A stretch of 64,000 bases of DNA from assembly GCA_964452085.1 (NCBI GenBank), contig CAYVKL010000010.1, forward strand, positions 1 to 64,000, read 5' to 3'. Of this stretch, positions 1 through 9,393 are shown one piece after another. The stretch comes from Methanobacterium sp964452085. GTDB lineage: Archaea; Methanobacteriota; Methanobacteria; Methanobacteriales; Methanobacteriaceae. The position numbers and the translations under genes are program-made. The notes below the pieces were generated by a model that saw nothing but the letters and a program-made list of their open reading frames with translations, did not search any database and was not told where the DNA came from. The stretch's first letter is position 1; each line of letters opens with the position of its first letter.

Positions 1-56
1 TTAAGGATAAAGAGATTAAGGATAAAGAGATTAAGGATAAAGAGATTAAGGATAAT
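1..56 (+). repeat. 15-bp in-frame tandem repeat (about 3.7 copies)
   Basis: The unit TTAAGGATAAAGAGA is repeated head to tail, with the last copy diverging at its end. In the frame of the downstream heparinase-like gene the repeat is open and encodes KDKEI three times followed by KDN. Because 15 is a multiple of three, changes in copy number would keep the reading frame. The array starts at the window edge, so its full length is unknown. Confidence 0.9.
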
Positions 57-2177
57 AAAGATCCACAAAAAGGAGAAGTGTTACTCCAATCAATAAAGGA
101 TAACTTTAATCATTTTTTCCATAAAAAAGGGGAAATTATTGATGAAGAATTGAGGATAAAAGTTTGTGATTATTTATTAGACGGAAATCTTTTTATTAAT
201 ACGCGCATACCTAAAGGTTTTACCTATGAAAAAGATTTAAAATTTGACTTTGAGAATTTTAATTGGGAGATAGTGTATCCTTTTGCTCCGAATATATGTC
301 AACTGTTTTTACAAGCATTTCTCCCCATCAAATATTTGATTCAAGGATACAACATAAATTCTAATGATGAGTATTTGGATTTAGCCAGTAAACTAATAAA
401 AAGTTGGTTAAAATATGAACCAAACTCAAAAAACAGATTTACATGGTACGATCACAGTACTTCAGACCGTGTTCTAATAATGATCTATTTCATTTTAACC
501 ATTAAAAAGAACAATATTTCAAAATATGGGAGCTTAATAGATGAAATTGATAATTCTATAAAAAAACACGCCGAATTTTTGTATGATGATGATAATTATT
601 TATTTAACAATCATGGAACCATGGTCGACAAGGCACTATACATTACCGCCATATATTTAGATGACCAAGTTTCAACGAAATATCGAAGAAAATCCATTGC
701 ACGCTTGAAAAAGGCAGTGAAAATAAATTTCTCAGATGAAATGGTTTACCTTGAAAATTCAATAGGTTATCATCTATTTACTCTAGAATTGTTTTTTACA
801 ATTGAAAAATTCGTATTGAATCTTTTTGGAGATTCAGTAGGAGATGTTCTTAATAAATCATCCATTGAGAAATCCATTGATTTTTTAATCCACGCCTGTA
901 AACCAAACATGGTTTTCCCTATGATAGGTGATATGAATGAAAGTTTACTAAATATGAATTATTCTTTTATTCTATCTGAAAAAGATTATCCTCCATTAAA
1001 ATGGTTATTTAGTTCAGGAAAATTGGGAAAAGAACCAAAAGAATTGTTCAAAATATACCAAAATGAAGGATATGCCTTCTTTCGAAACTCTTGGGATATG
1101 ACAAGAAAAGAAGAAATAGTTCATACTTCTTTTAGATCTGGATTCTTAACAACAACTCATAAACATGCTGATGACTTGTCATTTACATTATATGCCAAAG
1201 GAAAAGACATCTTTGTAGATCCTGGTAATTATACTTACGAGCAGCATGATTTTAAGGATTTTTTTGTTTCCTCATTGGCCCATAATACTGTTGTAGTGGA
1301 CAATGGAACTTATCAATTTTTAAAGGGAAATAAGGAAGATACGGGTATTATCGACCATGGAGAAGAAGAATATTATTCTTATGTGGTGGGAAAGAATGAT
1401 ATGTACTATGGAGTTAACATAACTCGTTCTTTATATTTTTTAAAAAGTGGTGATTTAGTCATTGTTGATGATATTCAGAGTCCGGATGTTCATGAGTATT
1501 CCCAGTATTATCACCTGGGTTCAAAAATTAACATTAATGATTTTGACTTTAAACTTGAAAATGATAAAACTTTATTGGAAATATTAGATGATAACATTAA
1601 AATTAATATTTTTCAATTAGGGCGTTGCGATGTTGAATTAATTAAAGGAGATAAGAATAAAGTCAGACCAGGCCTTATTTCTGAAATCCATGGTCATTTA
1701 AAGGAGACAACATCCTTAAAATTCTCTTTAAAATCAGATAAAACAAGATTTATCACCTTAATTACTGTCAATGCCATAAATGAAGTAGATAATAAACAAG
1801 CCTATATTGAATCTGGGTCTGAAAATGGATTAAAAGAAGAATTAATCATTAAAGAATCAGGGAAAGAAATTAAAATACCGTTAAAAAGGTATTCTAGAAA
1901 GATGTCTCAATATCTTCATGTTGAACAAAAAAATAGAAATCAATTTACTTTTACAATCACTGACCCCCATCCGGATGAATTATTTGCGTGGTACGTTCTA
2001 AAAAATGGAGAACGAATTCATACAGTTACCTACAATCCAAATCCTGTTTTACACTATCGCTTCACTGAACCCGGTGAGTATCAGATTAACTATTTTGTTA
2101 TGAAAAATGAAGAAAGAAAAATGTATGCATTGCCACGAATTATTAGTATAACCGATGAAGACCTTGCCAATGAATAA
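3..2177 (+). CDS. Heparinase II/III-like protein, 5'-partial
   Basis: This is a polysaccharide lyase-like protein of the heparinase II/III family, often encoded in surface-polysaccharide loci. A GTG at 78 would give 699 residues, but the frame is open back to position 3. The AGGAG before that GTG is only 2 nt away, so the gene more likely enters from outside the window through the KDKEI repeat. Counting from the GTG, residues about 20-330 look like the helical N-terminal toroid. The conserved His/Asp cluster THKHADDLSF lies near 360, DPGNYTY near 380 and AHNTVVVDN near 400. These match the C-terminal beta-sandwich signature of the family. The last 80 residues resemble a small Ig/fibronectin-like fold. 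No signal peptide is visible in the part present, though the true N terminus is missing. The substrate is unknown. It ends 32 bp from a convergent glycosyltransferase gene. Confidence 0.85.
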   Translation, partial: KDKEIKDKEIKDKEIKDNKDPQKGEVLLQSIKDNFNHFFHKKGEIIDEELRIKVCDYLLDGNLFINTRIPKGFTYEKDLKFDFENFNWEIVYPFAPNICQLFLQAFLPIKYLIQGYNINSNDEYLDLASKLIKSWLKYEPNSKNRFTWYDHSTSDRVLIMIYFILTIKKNNISKYGSLIDEIDNSIKKHAEFLYDDDNYLFNNHGTMVDKALYITAIYLDDQVSTKYRRKSIARLKKAVKINFSDEMVYLENSIGYHLFTLELFFTIEKFVLNLFGDSVGDVLNKSSIEKSIDFLIHACKPNMVFPMIGDMNESLLNMNYSFILSEKDYPPLKWLFSSGKLGKEPKELFKIYQNEGYAFFRNSWDMTRKEEIVHTSFRSGFLTTTHKHADDLSFTLYAKGKDIFVDPGNYTYEQHDFKDFFVSSLAHNTVVVDNGTYQFLKGNKEDTGIIDHGEEEYYSYVVGKNDMYYGVNITRSLYFLKSGDLVIVDDIQSPDVHEYSQYYHLGSKININDFDFKLENDKTLLEILDDNIKINIFQLGRCDVELIKGDKNKVRPGLISEIHGHLKETTSLKFSLKSDKTRFITLITVNAINEVDNKQAYIESGSENGLKEELIIKESGKEIKIPLKRYSRKMSQYLHVEQKNRNQFTFTITDPHPDELFAWYVLKNGERIHTVTYNPNPVLHYRFTEPGEYQINYFVMKNEERKMYALPRIISITDEDLANE

Positions 2178-2209
2178 ATTGACTAAATTATCAATGAAGT
2201 CTTCTTTAG

Positions 2210-3196
2210 TTATTTAGAATTTTTTATTTTTTTAGCCTCAATAACCCAAGGCCATTTAGTTATTTCCTCTAAAAGCTCTTCTTTACTTTTTATTTGTTCA
2301 ATTCTTCTGGTTTCTTCAACATTATTTTTAGTCCTTATTTGGGGTCGGTCATGGTAAAGGTGATATAAAGTATCATCTATTCTAAATTGTTTTAGATGGC
2401 ATAAATTTGCTCTAATTAGAATTTCATTATCTTCTCCACCCCAACCATAAAAATATTCATTTTTCATACCTATATCAATAAAAGCAAGTTTATTCCAAAA
2501 GACCATACCTCCATCAGCCCAGTCTCTGTATTGGGGTGGTGAAGTTACCCCTTGAAAATTATATTCTTCCCTGAATTTTTCTTTATCCATTATATCCTTA
2601 ATAACTCTATTAAAGGGATGCACAACTTCAAAACCTTTATCCAACAAATCAATAGCTAGATTTACATTCTTTTTTTCTGTCAGACAATCAATATCTATAA
2701 TGGCAAAATAAGGGGTTTTTGATGCCATGACTCCTTTATTAATTGCATGAGCTTTGTTGAATAAATTTCCTTCTGCATGGTTAAAAATAACTCTAAATGA
2801 ATCAAATAAATTTCCAAAGTTGTCTGTTAAAAAATTTTTGGATGATTCATTGACATGTTCAGATATTATTAGATTTTTAATCCCAATTTTACTTAAATAA
2901 TTCAGGGTTATCTCCACATTCACTTCACGTTCAGGATCATTGGTTTTACGATATGGAATTATAACTGTCAGTTTACTGTAATCTGTTGATTTTTGGATGT
3001 TTTTTTCTAAGAATATTTCTTTAAAACTGTTATTCTCTACTTTTAAGTTGTTGATTAATCGTCGAAGATTTTGATTTTCATCTCTCAGTTTATCCACTGC
3101 ATTTTCAAGATGGTTCCGTTCTGCTTCCAAAGAACGACAGATGCCTGTTTTCTGGATCAGAATTTTAATCAAATCTTTAATTCTATTTTTGATCAT
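2210..3196 (-). CDS. Family 2 (GT-A) glycosyltransferase with N-terminal coiled coil
   Basis: A 328-residue protein. Residues about 22-66 are heptad-like and charged, and probably form a coiled coil. The GT-A core begins near residue 76 with LTVIIPYR. It has a DID metal-binding motif at 168-170 and GWGGED at 251-256, which is typical of galactosyltransferase-like GT2/GT7C enzymes (acceptor-binding and catalytic Asp/Glu). It would transfer a sugar from a nucleotide sugar; donor and acceptor cannot be read from sequence. There is no membrane segment, so it is expected in the cytoplasm or at the membrane face. It is transcribed in the same direction as the multidomain glycosyltransferase upstream (93 bp apart), suggesting one transcription unit for surface glycan assembly. 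Confidence 0.85.
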   Translation of the reverse strand: MIKNRIKDLIKILIQKTGICRSLEAERNHLENAVDKLRDENQNLRRLINNLKVENNSFKEIFLEKNIQKSTDYSKLTVIIPYRKTNDPEREVNVEITLNYLSKIGIKNLIISEHVNESSKNFLTDNFGNLFDSFRVIFNHAEGNLFNKAHAINKGVMASKTPYFAIIDIDCLTEKKNVNLAIDLLDKGFEVVHPFNRVIKDIMDKEKFREEYNFQGVTSPPQYRDWADGGMVFWNKLAFIDIGMKNEYFYGWGGEDNEILIRANLCHLKQFRIDDTLYHLYHDRPQIRTKNNVEETRRIEQIKSKEELLEEITKWPWVIEAKKIKNSK

Positions 3197-3289
3197 TTAT
3201 GCCCCTGAAATAAGAAAATAAATTTATGAGTCTTAACTTTTTGAATTTTCATGCTTTATTCTTGATTTTTGTATACATTTATAAATAAA

Positions 3290-6208
3290 TCACGATTTTG
3301 AATTTATTAAATGTAAAATCTGTTCTGCCCTGTTTTTATAGGTAAATTGATTAATAGTAATTTTTTTACCGGCTTCAGATTTTTCTTTCCTTTTCGTTTC
3401 ATTGTTAAGATACTTCCCTAATAATAGTTTTAGTTCCTCTGGAGTATCATAAGTTACTAAATTATCACCAAAAATATCTTCAACTCCTTTGACATAATCA
3501 GATATTACAAAAGCTCCTGCAGCAAATCCATCAAACAAACGATTGGAAACAAACCCCTTCTCGCGCATATCATCCCAGTGATCGCAAAGTAGAACTTTGC
3601 AGGATGAATAGGCTTTTCTTAATTCTCGATTGGGTATGTAATCACCTTTTATATATTTTTTATCTATTAATCCATTCCAATCTGTTCCATAAACTGCCAG
3701 GTCTTTATCTGTAGGCAATAAATCCTTTATTATCTTACGATAAACCATCCTGGAGTTACCCACAAAGAGTAGATCATGCTTGTATTTATCAACGGGGTCT
3801 GGGTAAAATATTTCCGGGTCGGTACACTGCAACATGGCCTCCACTGAAACATCAACTTTTTGGGATATCTTTCTGGCCCAATAATGGGATGCTACAAAAA
3901 CATGTTGGTACAAATTATACTCTTCAACTGTCACGTCGTCCGGGTGAGATATGTTCCACATTATGTTAAAATGTTGTTCTTTGGGTTTGTACTGGCTTAA
4001 ACCTCTTAAAACTAGAATAATATCACAGCGAGCATCACCATCACCCCTCCATTCAGGGAGAACTTGCAAGATCACCTCACAATCTTTTCTCTCCAGCTCC
4101 TTCTTCAGACCCAACGCCAAGTAGTAATCACCCCATTCATGAACTTCATCCCAGTCTGGTGCTGGAATCTTAATGGCAATCTTCTTTTTTAGAATGTAAC
4201 CTTCCAGCATATCCTTTATCTTCTGCGCCCGCTGGTCATAGGTGTGTTTGGATAAAACAAATTCTTTTAATTCTTTGATTTTAGATTTTCTTTCCCCATC
4301 ATTGGAAAGATAATATTCAAGTAGTTTTTTAAGTTCTTTCCCGGAATTATAAACCGGTAAAATTCCTTTAAATGTTTCTTCAGCACCTAAATCCCCATTG
4401 GTAATCACCAGCACGCCACTGGCAATGGCATCAAAAACTCTGCTGTTTACAGAACCGTATTCCTTAGTCACCCTGTTGGCATCATCTACCACAATCTTAG
4501 TGGATCTGTAAACCTGAGGCATGTTCTGGTAGTTAACAAAACCCTCATAATAGTCTTTTAATTTCTCAAATTCATCCCAATTCTTACCAAAGAGTTTAAA
4601 AGTGTAAGGGAGGCTTTCAGGATCCAACATTTCAATAATTTCTCGGGGATCTTTCCAGTAACTCCCTGTGAAACAGTAATCACATTCCCATTTCTCATCT
4701 CCCGCTACAGATGGGTTGAAAGTGTCTGGATCCGTGGCTAATGACAAAAGGGAAGTTTTAATCCCAGTTTTTTCTTCAATATATCTGCAAGCTGTTTCAC
4801 TGGTGGCCATCACCAAATCAAAATCCATGAAATCCGGGTGGGAAATCCACCTGTTAAGCCAGTTACGAGGCCATGCCACTTTAATAAGTAAATTGTTCAT
4901 TGAACGAATTTTACGAATATCATATGCATCAAGTAGGGATATTAAAACATCAATATCCGTGTCAACATAGTACCAGTCTTCAGATTCTGTTCTTGAAAGA
5001 AAATCAATTTCCCAACCAAATTTTTGAAGACTCTTTCCCAGGGATATGGCAGTAAAGTAATCCCCTGCAGAACTGTTTTCACCAGTTTCAGTAACTACAA
5101 AGGCCACCTTTAAAGGTTTTAAAGAGAATAAGTGATTACAATTTAATTTATCCATCAAAAGTTCCCGGAGCAGCCATTTACCCCATTTTTCCCTGAACAA
5201 TCTTATATTATTTAAACGTCGGTTTTTAACTTCTTTTTTATTATTTGATTCCTGCGTACCGAATTCATAGTGGAATAGAACTGCTCTTGGAGAGTAAATA
5301 TTTCTGTAACCCTTTTTGTGTAATTTCAAACAAAAATCAACATCTTCATAACCATAAATGTATTCTTCATCCAGGCCGCCCACCTGAAAGTATTTATCTT
5401 TTGCAACCAGGAGTGCTGCTGCAGTAACTGCCACCCTTTGTTCATCCACTTCGCCATGGACTTTGAAAGTATCTCCCTTGCTCATATTATGGGGTTTGAT
5501 GAAACCATCTTCCTCCCTGAAAGCAATTCCGGTATGCTGAATTTTAAAGGAATTTCTTCTATTATAACGCGACCCAGAGCAGTCCGGGTAAACCAGTTTT
5601 GCACCCACAGCACCCACATCATCTGATTGGAGTGCTGATTTCATCATCTGATTTAACCAGCCATAAGTGGGTTCTACGTCGTTGTTCAGGAGGAGTAAAT
5701 ATTCTCCCTCTGCAATTTCTGCTGCTTGGTTGTTCGCCCTTGCAAAAGACTCATTATCATTATTTTTAATAATTTTCAGGGGTAAAATACTTGAAACATC
5801 CTCTAAAAAAAGCAATGATTCATCCCGAGAGTAATTGTCTACCACTATAATCTCATAGGAAGGATACTGAATTTTTTCCACAAAATTCTCAAACAACTGT
5901 TTTAAATATTTCAAACCATTTCTATTGATAATTATAATTGAAACCATGGGAGAAGTATCATCAAATTTTTCTAATTCAATATTTGAAGAATTTTGATTTA
6001 TTATGCCGTCATATAATTCTTTTTTCTGTGTTTCAGTTAGTTTATAATCCTGTTTAATGGATTCCATTATATTATGTGGTTTGAATTGTTTAACTTTAAG
6101 AACAGTTCTGTGTTTCAAGGAGTTGTAGGAGTCTCTGATAAGATTTCTAAACCTTCTTAGTTCTTCAAAACCTTTTAATTGTCTTAATTTTGGCGGAACC
6201 TTCACCAT
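3290..6208 (-). CDS. Three-module glycosyltransferase: GT2 plus two CgeB-like domains
   Basis: A 972-residue protein. Residues about 85-335 form a GT2 domain: VSIIIINRNG at the nucleotide-binding strand, LLLNNDVEP with the metal-binding Asp, and a GYEDVDFC catalytic region. It is followed by two tandem CgeB/Glyco_trans_1_2-like GT-B halves. Module 2 (about 365-675) contains EYGSVNSRVFDAIASG and module 3 (about 680-970) contains VSNRLFDGFAAG, both close to the NRxFDa..G signature of that family. Both modules end with a similar segment (KHTYDQRAQKI and QFTYKNRAEQI), indicating internal duplication. The ATG start is preceded by AGAGGT at a 4-nt spacing. It probably adds two or three sugars in building a surface glycan. 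The fusion of three catalytic modules is the unusual point; the linkages made are unknown. Confidence 0.85.
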   Translation of the reverse strand: MVKVPPKLRQLKGFEELRRFRNLIRDSYNSLKHRTVLKVKQFKPHNIMESIKQDYKLTETQKKELYDGIINQNSSNIELEKFDDTSPMVSIIIINRNGLKYLKQLFENFVEKIQYPSYEIIVVDNYSRDESLLFLEDVSSILPLKIIKNNDNESFARANNQAAEIAEGEYLLLLNNDVEPTYGWLNQMMKSALQSDDVGAVGAKLVYPDCSGSRYNRRNSFKIQHTGIAFREEDGFIKPHNMSKGDTFKVHGEVDEQRVAVTAAALLVAKDKYFQVGGLDEEYIYGYEDVDFCLKLHKKGYRNIYSPRAVLFHYEFGTQESNNKKEVKNRRLNNIRLFREKWGKWLLRELLMDKLNCNHLFSLKPLKVAFVVTETGENSSAGDYFTAISLGKSLQKFGWEIDFLSRTESEDWYYVDTDIDVLISLLDAYDIRKIRSMNNLLIKVAWPRNWLNRWISHPDFMDFDLVMATSETACRYIEEKTGIKTSLLSLATDPDTFNPSVAGDEKWECDYCFTGSYWKDPREIIEMLDPESLPYTFKLFGKNWDEFEKLKDYYEGFVNYQNMPQVYRSTKIVVDDANRVTKEYGSVNSRVFDAIASGVLVITNGDLGAEETFKGILPVYNSGKELKKLLEYYLSNDGERKSKIKELKEFVLSKHTYDQRAQKIKDMLEGYILKKKIAIKIPAPDWDEVHEWGDYYLALGLKKELERKDCEVILQVLPEWRGDGDARCDIILVLRGLSQYKPKEQHFNIMWNISHPDDVTVEEYNLYQHVFVASHYWARKISQKVDVSVEAMLQCTDPEIFYPDPVDKYKHDLLFVGNSRMVYRKIIKDLLPTDKDLAVYGTDWNGLIDKKYIKGDYIPNRELRKAYSSCKVLLCDHWDDMREKGFVSNRLFDGFAAGAFVISDYVKGVEDIFGDNLVTYDTPEELKLLLGKYLNNETKRKEKSEAGKKITINQFTYKNRAEQILHLINSKS

Positions 6209-6521
6209 AAAACCTCTAGTGGAATCATGAATTTTTTAATAATAATTTATGTTTAATAACACAATCTATTAATATATCTGAGGTTTTTCAGGCATGTAAA
6301 GTTCATGGATGAATAAAATCTATATTTCATATCAATCGTTTCACAACACTTTTTCTTAAAAAAAATATATGATCAACTTTATAATTAATCTAAATTGTTT
6401 TTTTAGGAGATAAAATTGTGAAACATTGTTCAGACACTTAATCACGGAAATCTATTTAACTTATTAAATAAAATCAACCATATTAGGTTTGAAAGATTTA
6501 ATAAGAAGAAATGGTTAAATA
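6209..6521. other. Divergent intergenic region with a possible 7-codon leader ORF
   Basis: A 313-base AT-rich gap between the divergent glycosyltransferase and the LCP/DUF4012-like gene. It must hold promoters for both strands. A TATA-like stretch lies at about 6365-6390 on the plus strand. AGGAGA at 6405-6410 is followed 7 nt later by a GTG (6418) opening a frame of only seven codons that stops at 6441. This may be a leader peptide or a decayed gene start. I see no RNA gene. Confidence 0.45.
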
Positions 6522-7229
6522 ATGTCCAAGAAAATAATAGCCCTCATTATAATGATAATTATCATAATGATCGCAGGATTGGTTATATTTCACTTTTATT
6601 CCGGGGGAAAGGAAAAATTCGAAGGAAACTATAATGTACTACTTTTATGTGTGGATCCCTCTGAACAACGCCCTGGTGTAGGGGCTGTTGATATGGCATT
6701 TGTGGTTAATGTTAATCAGGGAAAAGTGATTAATATGACCCCAGTTTATCCCGGAGGTTTGGCACATCCCACTTTATCCTCCACTGCAGATATGAAAAGT
6801 TATGGGGTGGATAAATATTACCTGCACGATTCTTTGTGGAGTTCTAATGTGGAAACAGGGTCTAAAATAGCCCAGGAAACCGTTGAATACCATACTGGTT
6901 TAAAAACTGATCTGGTGGTCATTGTAACCCCTGAAGCGATAGATGCAATCATCCAAGCCATTGGCCCTATTAATGTAGAAGGTCAGGGTTATATTACCGG
7001 TAATTCTATAAATTTCCTACGAGAGGAACAGAATCAAAACGGTGTGTCAAGGGGTAGTGCTGTTCAGTCTCTGATGGAGGGTCTTAAAAATAAAGCCCAA
7101 CTTCAGAGCAATCGTAAAGTTCTTATAGAAACCGCATCAGCCCAATATACTCAGGGTAACCTTTATGTTATCCCATCTTCTGTATTCCAAGAGTTTGTAG
7201 TTTATGAAGGTATAAACAACTTATTTTGA
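6522..7229 (+). CDS. LytR-CpsA-Psr/DUF4012-like membrane-anchored protein
   Basis: A 235-residue protein with one N-terminal membrane segment (residues about 5-27), the rest predicted outside. NYNVLLLCVDPSEQRPGVGAVD followed by a hydrophobic strand resembles the NVLLLGxD..R.g.sDt opening of LytR-CpsA-Psr (LCP) proteins. DLVVIVTPEAIDAIIQAIGPINVEGQG resembles the later 'valid...lGGv.V' segment. Archaeal proteins of this type are usually labelled DUF4012. LCP enzymes attach glycopolymers to cell-wall murein in Gram-positive bacteria; a comparable role on pseudomurein is inference. The Arg of the motif is kept, but the second conserved Asp/Arg cluster is hard to place, so catalytic competence is uncertain. 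It sits between glycosyltransferase and surface-protein genes. Confidence 0.55.
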   Translation: MSKKIIALIIMIIIIMIAGLVIFHFYSGGKEKFEGNYNVLLLCVDPSEQRPGVGAVDMAFVVNVNQGKVINMTPVYPGGLAHPTLSSTADMKSYGVDKYYLHDSLWSSNVETGSKIAQETVEYHTGLKTDLVVIVTPEAIDAIIQAIGPINVEGQGYITGNSINFLREEQNQNGVSRGSAVQSLMEGLKNKAQLQSNRKVLIETASAQYTQGNLYVIPSSVFQEFVVYEGINNLF

Positions 7230-7432
7230 CTATATATCTTCTAAGACAGCATAATCCGAAGAATTAGTTAATTATCTCCCATTTATTTTTATTATAAGAT
7301 TTTGATTCGTTTTTTAAGTCCTGGAAATTGGAAGAAAAACTTTTTTTAAATTATGAAGCATGTTATAACAAACTACTTATAGATTTGTTCATAAATAAAT
7401 TTAATAAAAAAAAATATTATCGGGGGATTATT

Positions 7433-9148
7433 TTGAGTAATAATAAGATGAAGTTAGAATTCATTTTAGTATTATTTGTGGCTATTTTTTTGTGTGGTGC
7501 GGCTTCAGCAGCTACAAACCCAGAACCTGCAAACTCTAGTGCAGTGGTAACGGATCAATCTGCAATTGATGGACACCAAATGGTCTATCAACAGATGGTT
7601 TCAGCTACTGAATATGATATTTACAAGAAAGATCTACACATGGGTACAACAACACAAGTAACTAGTAGTACTATGAATGATTGCAATCCTGATATTTCAG
7701 GCGACATTGTAGTCTGGCAATCTAAAGCTAGCGATGGTAGTGGTAAATGGCAGATCTATTGGAAAGACACCAGCACAAACAATCCAGAAGCATTAGTACA
7801 TGCAAATGAAGGATTTGACCAGATAAATCCTAGTATTTCAGGGAACAATGTAGTATGGCAAGAATATAGTTCGCCAGGTGATGCTGAAACTAACTTTTAT
7901 AAGGATGATTGGGACATCAAAGGATACAATCTAGCTACAAACAGTTTTTATGGTGCTATAGATAACAGTCACCAAGAAGATTGTAACCCTGATATTTCTG
8001 GAGATACAGTTGTATACCAGAAATATTGTCATGTACAGTCATTTCCAAATGATTACTGGACTTATCAAGTCTACAAGACAACATTCGGCACATCAAACCT
8101 AGGAATCAGACTAAAACCTACTGATGTGATCCCTAAAGAGGAACAAAATGCTGTGATTTCTGGAAACAATATAGTATGGCAAGATAGGGGAGTTTATATA
8201 AGTGCATCGGATTATGATATTTGTTACCATAATCTGAGCACAAATGGTGAATTTTGGGTAACACAAACTACTAATCAATGGGATTATGAACCGGCTATAG
8301 CTGGAAACATGGTAGTGTGGACAAAAAATTATTACCTAACCGGTACAGGTACTGATTGGGATATCAAAATGAAAGATATTTCCAATCCTGCCAATCCCGA
8401 AATAACTGTTGCAGGCAGTAGTTATAATCAGAACCTTCCTGCGGTTGGTGTTGATCAATATGGAACATTTGTATCTTATACCGACACCGCCGATGGTTAT
8501 AGTCGGGTTTATTGGAGAAATATGGCTACAGACAATACTTCACCCACAGTAATCAGTACTAACCCCGCCCAGTATGCAGTGAACCTACCTTCAAACCAAG
8601 TGTTCAGAGTCACTTTCAGCGAAGCAATTAAAGCAGCTAATCTCAATCTAGTTGTGCTCAAGACCAGCGCCGGAACAGTGATCGCCACCACTAAAACCAT
8701 AAGCGCCAATGTGCTAACCATCACACCTAATAGTGCCTTAGGTGAGGCTAAGTACCTATTACTATTGTATGCAGGTTGTGTAACTGATCTAGCTGGTAAT
8801 CCGACAGCTGCGCTAAGTAGAACTTACGGTGTGGGAGCCCAGCCTTATGTAACCAGCACTGATCCAGCCAATTATGCCGTCAACGTGGCCAGAAACAAAG
8901 TAATCACAGTCACCTTCAACGAACCCATCGTGGCCAAGTACCTTACCCTGGTTTACCTTAAAACCAATACTGGAACAGTAATCACCGCCATTAAAAGCGT
9001 CAGCGGAAACACACTAACCATCACACCCAGCACCACACTTGCTGCAGGGACTAGATACATGGTAATGATCTATTCCTTCGCTGTCACTGACCTGGCAGGT
9101 AACTCCAATATGAACAAAGCTTTCAGCTTCACCACCGGTGCAACCTAA
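7433..9148 (+). CDS. Secreted beta-propeller (PD40/TolB-like) surface protein with two Big_5 Ig-like domains
   Basis: About 571 residues. The best start is TTG 7433, six nucleotides after GGGGG (7422-7426). An in-frame TTG at 7328 lacks a ribosome site and would put about 35 charged residues before the signal peptide. The N terminus (hydrophobic LEFILVLFVAIFL, then GAASAA) is a secretion signal. Several repeats of the type 'NPDISGDIVVWQ...WQIYWKD' follow, with VVWQ strands and D-I-x-x-Y/K motifs typical of TolB/PD40 beta-propeller blades. Two Big_5-type Ig-like domains follow (nucleotides about 8545-8845 and 8850-9145), each with PxxxAVNxxxNxxxxVTFxExI and CVTDLAGN/AVTDLAGN. There is no C-terminal membrane anchor. 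It is a close paralogue of the gene at 12272 and shares its tail with that at 9394. It is probably a cell-surface adhesin or wall-associated protein; the ligand is unknown. Confidence 0.8.
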   Translation: MSNNKMKLEFILVLFVAIFLCGAASAATNPEPANSSAVVTDQSAIDGHQMVYQQMVSATEYDIYKKDLHMGTTTQVTSSTMNDCNPDISGDIVVWQSKASDGSGKWQIYWKDTSTNNPEALVHANEGFDQINPSISGNNVVWQEYSSPGDAETNFYKDDWDIKGYNLATNSFYGAIDNSHQEDCNPDISGDTVVYQKYCHVQSFPNDYWTYQVYKTTFGTSNLGIRLKPTDVIPKEEQNAVISGNNIVWQDRGVYISASDYDICYHNLSTNGEFWVTQTTNQWDYEPAIAGNMVVWTKNYYLTGTGTDWDIKMKDISNPANPEITVAGSSYNQNLPAVGVDQYGTFVSYTDTADGYSRVYWRNMATDNTSPTVISTNPAQYAVNLPSNQVFRVTFSEAIKAANLNLVVLKTSAGTVIATTKTISANVLTITPNSALGEAKYLLLLYAGCVTDLAGNPTAALSRTYGVGAQPYVTSTDPANYAVNVARNKVITVTFNEPIVAKYLTLVYLKTNTGTVITAIKSVSGNTLTITPSTTLAAGTRYMVMIYSFAVTDLAGNSNMNKAFSFTTGAT

Positions 9149-9180
9149 AAAAAACCTCTTAATTTAACTTAAACAACCCC

Positions 9181-9197
9181 TTTTTCTTTTTTTTATT
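9181..9197 (+). terminator. Poly-T termination tract
   Basis: A T-rich run (TTTTTCTTTTTTTTATTT) begins 32 bp after the stop of the beta-propeller gene; a second T-rich run follows at about 9219-9233. Archaeal RNA polymerase terminates at such U tracts without needing a hairpin. Confidence 0.6.
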
Positions 9198-9321
9198 TAG
9201 GATGGAGTCCTCTGCCCCTTTTTTTACTTTTTTGGTTTGAGCATAATCATATTATTCTAAATAGTGGGGTGGAGAAAAAAATAGAAATTTTTTATAGCAA
9301 GTAAAATAAAAAACAATGTGT

Positions 9322-9364
<43 letters not shown>

Positions 9365-9393
9365 TTCTGTTAAGAGAGGGGGAAATAATTAAA

